64,000 bases of DNA, taken from positions 19,612,981 to 19,676,980 of the forward strand of contig OX579640.1 in NCBI GenBank assembly GCA_951230915.1, given 5' to 3'. The position numbers were made by a program, and so were the translations under genes. The stretch's first letter is position 1. Each line of letters begins with the position of its first letter. Below, in pieces: positions 10,650 through 22,614 of this stretch. The DNA comes from Antitrichia curtipendula (taxonomy: Eukaryota > Streptophyta > Bryopsida > Hypnales > Leucodontaceae). Under the pieces are notes generated by a model. That model was not told the origin of the DNA, searched no databases, and worked only from the letters and a program-made list of their open reading frames with translations.

Positions 10650-12890
10650 ATGCCTACTGAGCGAGGCTTGCAGGATAGTGTTTCTGAAGTGCCGGTAGCA
10701 CACATGGACGTTTCAATCGTTAAGACTCCTACTCGCGAGGAAGGAAGAGGCCGAGATGGAGCAGAGCGGAATCCTCAGGCGTTGCCTGGAATACTTGTAG
10801 GTCGAAGCTTACAGGTTCTGTCGTTCTACTACAGCTACATGCTTAAGCACTGGCGATGGATATGGCTGTCTGTCGCCCTTCTTGTATTGGCGCTTTACTA
10901 CTTCGGGGCGAGGACATTTCACATACTCTCCCCCAGAAACGACTTTCCCCTCGGTGAAGAGGATGTTCCTCGAAGGAAAGCTTCTAACCGGCAGGAAATG
11001 TTGGAGCAGGTGTACCATTCGGCAGACCTTTTCCGGCGGGATTTCAAAGAGATGGAGGCGAAGTTTAAAGTGTATATGTATCCTGATGGGGACCCGGAGA
11101 CGTATTTCCACACGCCGCGCAAGCTGACTGGAAAATACGCCAGCGAGGGGTACTTCTTCCAGAACCTTCGAGAGAGCCGGTTCGTGACAAATGACTCCGC
11201 AGCAGCTGATCTCTACTTTCTTCCCATCTCCTGCCATAAGATGAGAGGCAAGGTCAGGTTGTGTTCTCTATCAGTGGAAGGTCAAATTCTAGCTTATCAA
11301 TCGCTAATTAATCATAGGCCTCGAACTGTAATGCTCGGGTGGAAGTCAGGCATACGGGACTCCCCGCAGCGGTGCAATTTGGTTAATTGGACATAATGTG
11401 ACCGATGCTACGCTACAATTGCGCAGCTTTGCCTTTGCCAGCGTTATAATGAAGGTCGTTGAGTTTTTCTTTTCGCGACTCGTTAGGTTTCTGTGCAAAC
11501 TTAAGGAAGTTCATCGTGCATGCACTTCCTGAGTGAGGGTTGATCGACTACTTGCCCACTCAATGCCCCAGCGAAGTATCAGTCACATCTCCATATATTC
11601 TTCCTAATGAAACTCCAGCCTAATGATTCAGAGAAACCCTAGTCTCTGTTTACAGGAATCGCGCGAAGAACAGAGCATGCGATTCGAGGTGACTGACAGC
11701 CTGAGTCCTCTCACGCGGAGTCTCTGTGTTGTCTCGTTTACATGACAGGGTTTGAGCTACGAGAACATGGCTGATATTGTAACGACGTATGTGGAGAGTT
11801 TGATCACCAAATACCCCTTTTGGAACCGAACCCTTGGGGCAGACCACTTCTTTGTGACATGCCACGATGTCGGAGCTCGTGCCACCGCCAAAGTGGAACA
11901 TCTTGTGAAGAATTCCATCCGCGTGGTGTGCTCACCCAGCTACAACGGGTCCTTCATTCCTCACAAGGATGTTGCTCTGCCCCAAGTTTTGCAACCCTTT
12001 CCACTTCCCGCTGGAGGAGACGATATTCCTCAGAGGTAAACCCACAAGACCACACAGATCTAAGATCAAGTGCATACCAAGACTTCTTTCGAACCCAATA
12101 ATTTTGGCTGTGGTGTGCAGGACTATCTTGGGGTTTTGGGCTGGTCACAGGAATTCGAAGGTGAGAGTAAACCTGGCGGAAGCATGGCAGCACGACCCTG
12201 TGCTTTTCATCACCAACAATCGAATCAGTCGTGTTGTTGGAGAGTTTGTCTACCAAAAGCAATTTTATCGAAGCAAATTCTGTATATGCCCCGCTGGATC
12301 CCAGGTGAACAGTGCTCGAATCTCTGAATCTATACACTACGGTTGTGTTCCAGGTGAGCCCCTATTTGCGTAGTGCATTTGGTCATTCTTTATATGACGT
12401 GAGTAGTACGCAGATCATGTTCTTGCTGGAGGCTATTTCGTTTCATTTCCTTTTGAATAGAAAGAGTGCTTGAATGTTTTGCTCCGGTCATGAAGCTTCG
12501 TGATTTTCTGTTTGGCAGTCGTAATGGCAGACTTCTACGATTTACCCTTCAATGACATCTTGGAGTGGAGCAAATTTTCTCTTATTTTGAGAGAGAGAGA
12601 CTGTGGCATCCTCAAGAAGGTGCTCCAAGGAGTGACTATGAAAGAGTATCGGGTCTTGCATGCTGGTGTGCGTCAGGTAAGGGAGATGGAGTAAATGTCT
12701 ACTTGGTTGAAATCATTGAATTGGTTTACGTGAAGAGTTCTTGGAAGTATTCCCGATCAAGATGATGAGAGTTTGGGATAATGTGCAGGTTCGGAAGCAT
12801 TTCGAGTGGCACTCTCCACCTGTCAAGTACGACGCATTTCATATGGTTATGTACGAGCTGTGGCTCCGCAGGTTTGCCATCAGATATTAG
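10650..12890 (+). CDS. Exostosin-family GT47 glycosyltransferase, 460 aa
   Basis: Five exons: 10650-11252, 11749-12035, 12121-12353, 12519-12676 and 12789-12890, all GT-AG and in frame. It is a type II Golgi protein: a cytosolic tail of about 68 residues, one membrane anchor (WRWIWLSVALLVLALYYFGA, 69-88), a stem, then the exostosin catalytic domain. That domain begins at KFKVYMYPDGD (139-149) and continues through ADLYFLP, GADHFFVTCHD, FWAGH and the C-terminal block CPAGSQ...ISESIHYGCVPVV. The protein ends WLRRFAIRY, as many plant GT47 members do. This GT47 branch contains cell-wall and glycan glycosyltransferases; substrate and linkage cannot be told from sequence. The start is the ATG at 10650; the frame is open upstream to a GTG at 10632, but GTG starts are not expected in plants. 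The length is usual for the family. Confidence 0.92.
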
Positions 12891-13611
12891 ATTCTTCGCC
12901 AAAATAGGAAATCGAGAGAATCATATCCCTTTTTTCCTATGCATGGTCTCACAATCTTATATTTCAATCTGCTGTTACATGACCCCGCTGTTCTATGTGT
13001 CCATGTAATCCATTCTATTCACTTAAAAATAGAATCTGGACGTTTTTTATTCCACTGAGGGTCAGAAGATATGAGGACTGGTACTCTGATTAATCCTATT
13101 AGTAAGGGTGCAAAATTAGTGTCACTGCAAAATTAGTGTCACTATAAAATCGTATTTTGGGTGGAAATTTCTGCAATACAAGCTGCACTAATTTCAATAT
13201 ATTAAAATTTACAAATAATGTGTCGTTTTTAAATTAGAAGTACAGTAATTTATCCTATTAATGTAAATGATGATTAATACTGATTTTTATTGGAACAAAC
13301 ATAACATTCAAGAGCTGTGAGAGCAGCTGCCTTCCCTCTGACGGAATGATGTGGAATATTCCACACCCAACATTAGCTAATAAGCCACGCGTCAATAATG
13401 TCAGACTTCTGCTCAGTGCCAAGGTCATGACTGCACAATCAGGTTACTGGGAAATTGAACACCCCCAATTCAGGCAATACAGAAAAAAATAGCTTTAAAC
13501 CAATCAGTTCATTGTGGTCAGTAATTTCACTATTTGCATTCCGTCACATTGTTATGTAAGCCATTCATGCTCTGTGATTCGGAATTAAAAGACAATTATT
13601 TATGTACATAT
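12891..13611. other. Intergenic, no gene seen
   Basis: 3' untranslated sequence of the exostosin gene followed by AT-rich DNA. A 17-bp unit, TGCAAAATTAGTGTCAC, is duplicated in tandem near 13108-13142. No ORF or RNA gene is recognisable. Confidence 0.5.
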
Positions 13612-14158
13612 GGGGTGGTAGGAGGTAGAACAACCCATGTGAGATATGTAATTTAGAGTTTGTAATTTCTCAACCGCTCATAGTTAAGTCTAAAGTAAGA
13701 ATTGTGGTAAAACTATAATTTCAGACCTCATTTAGGCATAGTAAAATAACTTTTTTCAAAATACTTTGAACTAAAATAAGTTGGAGAATCAAGTTAAATT
13801 TCATCTCCAAAAATCCGTTTGAGATTTTAATCTTCCACTCAAAAGTTATAGACAAATTTCATAGAGGGGTTTGAAAGGATTTTTTTTTGACATTTTCATA
13901 CATCCTCTCTGAAATTTGTCTATAACTTTTGATTGGAAGATCTAAATTTAAAAAGGATTTTTGGAGATGAAACTTAGCTTGATTCCCCACCTTTTTTTAG
14001 TTCAAATTTATAAAAAAAAATGTATTCCACTATACCTAAATGAGGTCTGAAATTATAATTTAACACAATTTTTACTTTAGACTTAATTATGAGCGGTTGA
14101 GAAATTACAAACTCTAAATTACATATCCCACATGGGTTGTTCTATCTCCTACCACCCC
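13612..14158. repeat. 547-bp near-complete foldback element
   Basis: The sequence begins GGGGTGGTAGGAGGTAG and ends with its inverse, CTATCTCCTACCACCCC. The two halves are inverted copies over almost their whole length; for example AGACCTCATTTAGGCATAG on the left pairs with CTATACCTAAATGAGGTCT on the right. A transcript would fold into a hairpin with arms of roughly 250 bp. There is no coding capacity and no convincing target duplication. It is a foldback MITE of unknown superfamily and a plausible small-RNA source. Confidence 0.85.
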
Positions 14159-14343
14159 AAGTTTACATAAAGAGCTTCTCTTTTCTACAAAAACAATCAA
14201 AATAAATTATTGATGGCAAATGGTTAGATTTCTTTGGTAGAATACTCAATGAATTCTTTGGGTTTTGACAGACCATCTATTTTATAATTATTTGTTTGTA
14301 TATTTTGTCCTAGAATTAGCCATAAAAAAAGATTGCACCCTAA

Positions 14344-14526
14344 ATGTATTGCCATTGTCTCGGTCCTGAAGCTTACATTAATAATATGTGGATGCATTTC
14401 GTGGATGAAGACTTCAGAGAGGCAAAGGCAGCCTCTCTGAAGGCTCTTGAATGTTATGAACGGGACAGTGTTGTACCAGTATGCGACGATTTTACAGGAA
14501 AATCTTGGATTACTAGTTACCTTTGA
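14344..14526 (+). pseudogene. Coding-like fragment, 60 aa, unknown family
   Basis: A 60-codon frame reads FREAKAASLKALECYERDSV in its middle, with a composition more like protein than the surrounding AT-rich DNA. A second coding-like piece follows at about 14835-14948 (RTDLRAADLDDLVMKVQDG, then a stop). The two are separated by stops and no family is recognised. The best reading is remnants of one spliced gene or captured fragment; a small real gene cannot be excluded. Confidence 0.3.
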
Positions 14527-14982
14527 ATATGTAACTTATTTTCTGATGTTTATGATTCTCTGATGTTGGTGAGAGTTGGTGAGACTTGGGTGATACCAGT
14601 TCGATTTTCATATGGAACGGCATTATACTGCCTCTCTATAATTGTTTTTAAATTGGAGTCTTGAGCAAATTGATTGTAAGTCATTTTTTGAATGATTTTT
14701 GACGAGAAGAGAGGAGAATATTATTTTGCGCTACAATGAAAAACTCCGGATGTAAAGGGTAATAAAAATCGTTTGAGTGAAATCGATACCCAACTCTCTG
14801 ACAAAGACCTCAATCAGATTTAGTCAGATTTAGGGAATTGAATTGATACAGAAGGATGATATCCGGACTGATTTGAGAGCTGCAGACCTGGATGACCTTG
14901 TTATGAAAGTACAAGATGGCCTAAGGAAACAGCGGAGCCTAGTAAACTGATGATGGTATAATGACTATGAGCAACATGGTGC

Positions 14983-15488
14983 AAGGTAACTACACTTAAA
15001 ATGGCATGCTACTTAACTCTTAAATGTCAAGGTGGACATTTTGTGGCTGATGAATGACAAGAGAATCTCCTGTGTAGGATAGAAGTGCAACTATTCATCC
15101 TCCAAATTCTGTGGGAAAAAGGAAGATCATCTATAGTAGTTTGACTTCCAATGAGTGCTTTTGCATTATTTTAATCCAACAATTCACACAGTGTCAAAAT
15201 AGATGATTTCCATGGTTGAGCCCATCGTTTAAGGGTTAAAATTGCACATTGGATATTCTTGTTTAAATTGTACTCATTGTTCATAAGAGTCTATGATTGC
15301 TTTTAGAAACACCTATTTTCAGTACTTCAAAAATTCATAGTTTATTTGTTCGGTGTCCAAAAAATGCATTCTGAGAAAATCTAGAATCTCTTTTTCACTA
15401 CTAACATGAGACTACAAAAAGGATTCCAATATGATAATGGGAACCATGTTGAATTTCTTATTTGTGCGATTTTAGGTATAGTTACCTT
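14983..15488. mobile_element. AAGGTAACTACAC MITE, copy A, split by a nested TTAA element
   Basis: The ends are AAGGTAACTACACTT and its imperfect inverse TATAGTTACCTT. Without the nested insert at 15013-15239 the element is about 280 bp, the same size as copies at 20951-21235 and 56974-57256. The shared interior includes GAGTCTATGATTGCTTTTAG and TTTTCAGTACTT. There is no coding capacity, and target duplications are not clear. Confidence 0.8.
15013..15239. mobile_element. TTAA-bounded short element nested in MITE copy A (227 bp)
   Basis: It begins TTAACTCTTAAATG and ends with CGTTTAAGGGTTAA, so both ends carry TTAA and an inverted CYCTTAAAYG. The interior resembles DNA at about 32645-32800 and, inverted, at 22620-22800. 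It belongs to the TTAA element family found elsewhere in the window and inserted after the host MITE. Confidence 0.7.
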
Positions 15489-17989
15489 GTTGCTAAGATA
15501 GCAGCGCCTCCAAGTAATAAGTACTTAAAACAAACAACTATTTTTTGTCTCATAGTAAACAAAATTTGCAAGTGAAATTGCCAAGTTTCCTACTTAGAAC
15601 TTGATTATATTGACAAAGTAGCTATTTATGGATACTTCTATTCATGCATTGTTCTCTATTGCTTCAAGGTTCCAAATGTATTGTTTCCTTCTAAGTCTAA
15701 AACCCATAGTAGGAATCTATAGTATGTTGCTTTTGAAAATTAATATTCTCTTTGCCTCAATAAATTTGTGGTTTTCAAATATTGCTTGTCCCAATTTAAA
15801 TTCAATGTTTCAATAATCATGGAAATGAAAATAGCATTGGGCATGATTGATGGTGTCCATGATCAAACTTGGATCACTAAAGTTGAGTGAAGTTAAATTG
15901 CCAAAGTGGACCAAATTAGAATCATTGGATTTTATCTATCTTACTCCCAAAACATTGAGAAGAGTTCATTGAAGTTCACTATTAGTAGTCAATCGAATCA
16001 TAAGAACTCATCAAAGTTGAATGCACAAGATTTAATTGAAGTTCACTACACCAGAGTTAGTAGTAGATTGATTGGAATTCATTGCACTAGAGCTAGTTGC
16101 AAAATAGGATAAAATTGACTTAATTTTGCCGCCTATTTTCAACACATTCCGCTTGATTTTTAATTTTGAAAATACCACTCCTATTAGGGTTGATTAGAAG
16201 CTACAAGAACTATAACTTCTTGTACAAATAAGAGCATTGTACGTGTTAATCTGGCCTTTTTTTTTTTTTTAAGAAAACAAGGATTTATTTTGAGATAGAA
16301 GGAATATCATACTCTTTGAGTAACAAAAAATTTAAAATTCTACATGCAATATCTTTTACTAAAATTTGATAATCTATTTGAACAAAAAAAAGAATAAAAA
16401 TTTCACTATGAAACAAACACTAAACTCTTATATTGTCATTTCAACCACTCACCACCCAAGGGGACCAAAAGTATCTTCACATAGTTTCAAGTCCAATTCA
16501 AAGTGCTGTAACTTTTGCATCCAATGTCCAAATTCAATAAAATTTGTTGAAAATTTGCACTCTCTTCTAGTTTGCAAGGTTAAATTTTCAGATCAGTCCA
16601 AGATATAATAATTTTTTGTAAGTCAATCAAAGTTCAAAGGTTCAATTTGAATTCACCAAACTACATTTCAATGGCCACAATTTGGGGGGCTTATATCTCC
16701 TTCATCCAATATTCTTTTTGAATAAAATTTGTTGGATTATGTTCCTCTTGAATTCTAGTTATTGTAATAAAAATTTAATGTCAATCTAAGTTGTCTTGAA
16801 TGTTTGGGAGCAATTTGAAGTTCAAAATCCTGACATTTTTGGATTACAATGAATTTCGGCAGCTTGTTTCTTCTTCATACACTGTTCGTTTCCAATAATT
16901 GTTTTTGGAAAAGTTGGGCATACTAGTCTAGTTTTGGGGGATAAAATTTCATATCAATCTAAAAAGGTATGAGTGAATGAGAATCATTTTAGTAGAAGGA
17001 GGTCCAACCTCAGATTTTTTGTTCAAATGTTCTTATTATTTTTTAAAATTTCAAAGCCATTTTGCAGACACAATGAATCATTTAAATGATATTTTTTTTC
17101 CACCAATGTGTTTGTGTATTGGTCTTGAATCACTTTATAGTTTAAATTTTTTTTCATTTGAATAGGTTTAGCAATCAAATTTCACCTCAAAATGAGTTGT
17201 TAGAAAAATTTCAGCATTATAATCTTGCAATCTACATGATCATGTGACTCCAAATTTGATTCACATCATCTAAAACACATACAGTACAAGATTGTTTGGA
17301 TGAGATTTCTATACTTTAGTGACATTTTGAACTATAACACTTCAAAAAACACTTTGAAAGCAATGATTTTCTTAAGGCCCAAGGCCTTCTGGGGTTAAGG
17401 TGCTGCTACCTTACATTGTTACCCCATGTTATGCATGTTCTTTGAGGAGATTTCCACAATGTTCCAGTGGCCAAAGACTACTCTAATTCATGAGTTCACT
17501 TTGGAAAGCCAATCCTTTGAGGGAGGTCTCCAATAATACAATATAGTAGGATAAGCTATACAATTGCAATCACCTCTACATCCGTGCAACGAATTAGCAT
17601 AACAATTACTCCATATAATACATACATGACATGATATGTCATCCATATCTATGGTTAGATCTACAGTTCTAACAACGTTAGAAATTGTAATGAAATTCCA
17701 GTATTTCTAGGAAATGCCAAATCCCCAGGAAAGAGTATACATGGGAGGAACAGGGTAAGGAGATGCATGATCAGTGATGCAAGGAGTTAGCAAATTAGGC
17801 AGTAGGCAGACCTAATATTTGATTTGCCAAGCTCAGACACATGCAAGAGTGCAGAGCCCAAATATTGGTCTATATTACAAATTTGGCGAACGGCCTTTTC
17901 TGTCGTCCTAATCCATGGACATTGACGCGGGTACTGACCAAATGCCAATACAGAGCAATTTACAAGGAAGCCCAGACAAGGATACAAAA
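15489..17989. other. AT-rich repeat-derived DNA, no gene
   Basis: No gene is seen. The part from about 16.9 to 17.3 kb is an inverted relative of 21240-21370 and of 22830-22920: CATTTAAATGAT with flanking ATTCATTGTGT is shared. The stretch at 17371-17398, with TTAA near both ends and CCCAAGGCC inside, looks like an end of another TTAA element. The bases up to 17989 should include the 3' untranslated region of the minus-strand SDR gene. Confidence 0.5.
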
Positions 17990-20538
17990 TCATGTCAAAT
18001 TGGCAAAAAGTTCGCAGATGGATCTGGAAGGGGCATCTGGTTTTGATACTAGCTCCACCACCTTGTATGATGCTGCAGGGATGCTCAAAGCATCAACAGC
18101 AACCTTCGCTACAAGTTCCCGAGAGACGGAACCTTCAAATAGTGTATCCTGAAGTTTCAAAACGAAAGGTTAACATCTGGATAATTCAATACAATTCAAA
18201 CAGTAGCACTAGACTAAATGCTCAAAAGGAACTAAAGAGCATTAATTACTTCATAAAATCCGGAATAATGACTACTTTACAAGATCATGCATTTGTATTT
18301 ACCTCTTTCGAAAGCAAGATATTATCACTTGGAGGATCATTCTTCAAGCCACCAGGTCTGATGATCGTATAATCGATTCCAGATTTTCTAATATATTTCT
18401 CCGCTTGAAGCTTCGCAATGAGGGTGAGTCCAAAAATATTCAGCACAATGTAAGCCGGGTTAAGAAATTGTCCAATGGCAGCACCATTAACCAGTATCGA
18501 ACTTACAAGTACCATCCTTTTGATGCCTTTTTGCTGACATGCGTCAACCATGTTCTTAGTACCGGTGTTGTCAACCTGTCAAACGTGCTATAAATGTCAA
18601 TTCTCCATCTCAGCAACGTGCTATAATTGTCTGCATATATTGGACCATTCATGTAAGCGTAAAACTAAAGGAAAAAAAAAACTTCAAATCCACCGTGCAC
18701 CCACAGCTGTAAATGCCACTCCGGAGAAGAAACCTTCTATCCTATAATCGACTTCAATACATTTATTTCCCTGTCATTTTGGTAAGCAATTCACTGTTGC
18801 AAGTGTTCAAAAGACTATCTTGACTAGACTCACGCAAAAGTCACCATTAGGATGCTCTGATATTAATAGGTTAGTATATACCTTCCATGACGCTGTGAGG
18901 TCAAATGAAGGCCTAAAACCCGTAGCAACAATGACGGCATATGATCCGGCAATGGCCCTGGCAAGCAAGTCCGGACCTCCAGTAACATCTGCCAATACCT
19001 AAAACACATTCAACCACTCTAAGTTACTAAAACGAACAACGAATAAACCCTGAACGGTAAGAAAATTCTGTCCGAGAAATTCAATTCCTAGTCCACCACT
19101 CATCTAGCGAAGTCTCATTGAGTCCGCCTCAGGACATGCATTTTATCGCTTATTCAGCGGCTAGTCCTTGTTTTGCACACGACAAGAATAAAAACACTCA
19201 CCAACTCAAGTTTGTTGTCCTTGGGAAGAGTGTTCTTAGCCTTTTCTATATCGCGGACCCCTGCTCGCACTTCATATCCTTGCATGAGCAACTCTTTTAC
19301 AATTCGTTTGCCCGTTTGTCCAGTTGCTCCAGCCACAAATACTATCTTGTTGGAGTTGCCAGAGCTTGGGATGGGGATACTTGACCTACTACTCGTCTGC
19401 ATAGAAAGAGAGACGTCAAGCAGTGTAGATTGAAGAGGATATGCGCAACTCACGTAGACGCGACGAATGCCAAAAAACAAATTCCTCATCAATCGAATAA
19501 TAATATCTACTATGGTCACCTTTCAAGGCAACTTGTGCTCAAGAACCCATTGTTTGGCTATGCTTCTAATTTCCAAATTACTTATGGTCTAGTTTCAAAT
19601 TGAATTATATCTCTGTATATGAATTATGGTCTCAGAGCAGACGCAAAAGAAAATCAAAACCAAAATAAAGGAAATGAAAAACAAAAAAAAAAGTAAAGAA
19701 AGAGAAGACACAGAGAACAGATCACTTCGAAATTCATTCGAGATTCAATATCTTGTGAGCTTCATACACGTGTGAGGAGTTTGTTCACCTTGTAGAACTA
19801 TTCTAAATTCTACAAATAATCTATGCAATCCAATGCTCACCAATTTCCACAGTAAGCAATCTAATCGTTACGAAATCGAGACGTACAAATTGCCTTGCCA
19901 ATTCTGACGCAGGAGTATGCAACAACATGACGCCTAGACAAAACTAAAGAATAAAATCAGTACAAAAATAACTACCACTACTGCTGAAACGGAATCCTGG
20001 TATGGTCAGTGGAAAGAAGCACAATGCTTGCTAGAAACGTTAATTCATATTAGTCAGCATATCCTCTCTACCTAACACTAGAGAACAAACGACGTCACTT
20101 CCAACCGCGATTAATACTTAAATTACCGAATCCGTAAATTTATAATTACTTCGTATTCAATCCACCATTTCTCTCCAAAAGCAATTAGAATTTCGTTTCC
20201 GGAATCCGCAAATTCCGAACAGCAGCCTCCCAAGCATCAAATTCAGCACAATTCAGCACACCAGATCAATATACCCTAAATCAGCAAATAGCACAAAGAA
20301 CACCAAGAGCGTTTACCATAGAAACAATTGGACGCGAACTAGAAGCAGATTTCCGTCTCCGGCGCAGACACTCCAACTCCCCCCTGGGCGAACACTGACG
20401 CTCCAGCGATGACGTCACACCAGAAACCCTAAACGACGAAACAAACGGAGAAGAACAGGAAGTCGGTAACGACGTCGCAGAACACGCAAGAATTGTCCTG
20501 CTCGGCGCGACAAGAAGGGAAGCGCTCGCGGTCGCCAT
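17990..20538 (-). CDS. Chloroplast NAD(P)-binding atypical SDR (At2g34460-like), 321 aa
   Basis: Five exons on the minus strand, 5' to 3': 20538-20317, 19396-19202, 18998-18882, 18575-18303 and 18148-17990. All introns are phase 0 and GT-AG. The N-terminal 75 residues are rich in Ser, Ala and Arg (MATASASLLVAPSRT) and look like a plastid transit peptide. The Rossmann dinucleotide loop is VAGATGQTGKRIV (95-107). Further family blocks are GVRDIEKAK, ATGFRPSFDLTASWKVDN, VLVSSILVNGAA, KLQAEKYIRKSGIDYTI and RPGGLKNDPP. The protein is an extended or atypical SDR without the classical YxxxK pair, so it may bind NADPH for sensing or scaffolding rather than simple catalysis; that last point is inference. 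An in-frame upstream ATG at 20592 would add 18 residues. It matches the Arabidopsis chloroplast protein At2g34460 as I remember it; the exact reaction is unknown to me. Confidence 0.92.
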
Positions 20539-20950
20539 CGCCAACACGCAAATCTCTCCAAAGTTAGAGACTCCTATTTTTTTCACTCTCACTGTGACCT
20601 ATTTCCGTCGAGTTGTGTAAACGAAGCCTACTACCGTGTGAGGAAGCGTTTGCTGCAAAGGATTGTAACAATTGAAGCAGATCGAGTGCGCATTTCCTGG
20701 AGCGAGCATTAGAATTGAATTGAAGCGACAACGGATCCAAAGGTTTCTTGCTGCGAGGATGGAGGAATTCGTAATCTGTGGCGGCAGGGGAATGCGGAGA
20801 TGCGGAACTCGAGGGCTCGTTATTGTTCCTGAAGCAAAATGGCACCTAAATGCCCACGGCCTTTTCTAGGTTTAAAAACATTGAAGTGTTCTAGGTCTAA
20901 ATGTCACTGAGGTATAAGAAATCTCAACTGTATAATTTAGTGTACGTGTT
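20539..20950. promoter_or_regulatory. Leader and promoter of the SDR gene
   Basis: GC content rises here, as at other gene starts in the window. The leader lies just upstream of 20538 on the minus strand. Open frames on both strands (for example 20672-20869) are short and show no family signal. The region ends where MITE copy B begins at 20951. Confidence 0.45.
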
Positions 20951-21235
20951 AAGGTAACTACACTTAGAATTGCAAGCTTCCTAAAATCACACGCTAGAGA
21001 TTCTTGCCTAAAATGTACTCCCACTATTCATGAGAGTCTATGATCGCTTTTAGGAACATCTATTTTCAGCACTTTGAAAATTTGTAGTTTATTTATGCAC
21101 TGTCCAAAAAATGCAGTCTAAGAGAATCTAGAATCCCCTTTTCACTACCAAGAGGACCCCACAAAAACAATTCCAATATAATAATGGAAACCATGATGAA
21201 TTGCTTATTTGTGCAATTTTAGGTGTAGTTACCTT
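20951..21235. mobile_element. AAGGTAACTACAC MITE, copy B (285 bp, intact)
   Basis: It starts AAGGTAACTACACTTAGAAT and ends with GTGTAGTTACCTT, a clean terminal inverted repeat. The interior shares GAGTCTATGATCGCTTTTAG with copies A and C. It is uninterrupted, so it serves as the reference for the nested insertion in copy A. Confidence 0.85.
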
Positions 21236-21390
21236 ATAGATGACATGAACCAAATTTGAAGTCATTTGGCCATATAGATTGCAAGATTATATTGTATTGG
21301 TGTTGAAAAAGGATGTTGAAGTTTTCCTAGCAACAGACTGGGAGGTGAAATTTGATTTCTAAACCTACTCAAATGAAAAAACTTTAACAC

Positions 21391-22614
21391 TTAATCCCTA
21401 AATCTCCAAGGCCTTTATTTGAACTTCTAGGAATTTGCTCTAAATTGAACAGAAAGACAACATTTTGATAAGTTATATTAGTTTTTCTTGAATTGTAACT
21501 GTACAAATTGAAATTACACATGTTAGAGATCACATTGGAAAAGAAAACACAACAATATCACTTATGGATTGAAAGATTATAATGTTTGATCATGAGGGTG
21601 TTAAAATTGCAAAAGTGATTTGAAGTCTTTCAATCCTCTTTTCAAATGTCAAATCTAAAAATTTGGTCACCAAAAAAATACTCCCTCCGTCCCAAAATGA
21701 TCTTCCTGTTGGCCTTCATTTTTTGTCCCAAAATGATCTTCCTGTTGTACTTTATGAGCTGCAAATTGGTCAAATTTAACTTTTGGTTGTTCTCTAGGAC
21801 TAACAAAACAATTCCAAGCGATAGTTCCCCTTCCATCTATGCAATCACTAATCAAAAGACAAATAAAATGGTTGACAGGGTCAATCAACACTTTTTGTTT
21901 TTATTTTTTGCATCTCTTTGAATATTATCTAATTGAAGGAGATGAAGGCTTTGGGAGGCAAAATATAGGTCCACATATGGTCTTTGACTTATACTAACTA
22001 CCCACAAAATGATGACCTCACACTCAATAATTAAATAACCATTGGTGCTCCTTGAAAATACCCAAAAAATTTCACTTTTCAATAATCCAAAACTACACTT
22101 TAAAAAGGGCTTCAAAACTCAAAGTTTCAAGGGCAATAGGAGTGCACCAAACTCCATATCTAGTGCAAAACAGGCTTTAAAAATGTTATTTTTAGTCTTA
22201 ATCCGGAACATTTTGTCTAACAGGAAGATCATTTCGGGACGGAGGGAGTATGAAGATAAGGGGTCTAACATGCATAACCACAATTGATTTATAGCTCTCA
22301 AAATCTACTCCACAAGTTCTTCTAATGAATTTTTAATCTGATTTTTTCTCCAAGATCTAGTGTATTTGAGACTCATTTTCAAGAACCTTCAACATTAAAA
22401 AATTTAGATTTGCAATGGACACCCTTGCACAAAATCTTGAATAGAAAAATCATAATCAATCATTTTCAAAATCAGATTTTTGATGCTAAAACTAGACTTC
22501 AAAAAGAATTTTTGAAAAATACAAACTATTAAAAATAGCAACTTGGTTACGCTTTATTTAACTTCAAAGTATTGTCAACACCCCAATTAGGTGCCTTGAG
22601 CATTTAGGGGTTAA
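21391..22614. mobile_element. TTAA-bounded element (1224 bp) hosting a Stowaway-type MITE
   Basis: The left end is TTAATCCCTAAATCTCCAAG; the right end, read inverted, is TTAACCCCTAAATGCTCAAG. Both carry TTAA. A 568-bp Stowaway-type element at 21681-22248 sits inside, so the original host was about 650 bp. No transposase is encoded. Confidence 0.75.
21681..22248. mobile_element. Stowaway (Tc1/mariner-type) MITE with CTCCCTCCGTCCCAAAAT ends
   Basis: The left end CTCCCTCCGTCCCAAAAT is followed by an imperfect second copy of the CCCAAAATGATCTTCCTGTT motif about 36 bp further in. The right end is its inverse, ATTTCGGGACGGAGGGAG. The dinucleotide TA flanks both sides (21679-21680 and 22249-22250), the target duplication expected for Tc1/mariner elements. 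There is no coding capacity. Confidence 0.93.

Noticed and set aside
11253..11396. Read-through end of the first exostosin ORF
   Set aside because: It follows a GT donor at 11253 and lacks exostosin similarity, while the next exon restores the domain.
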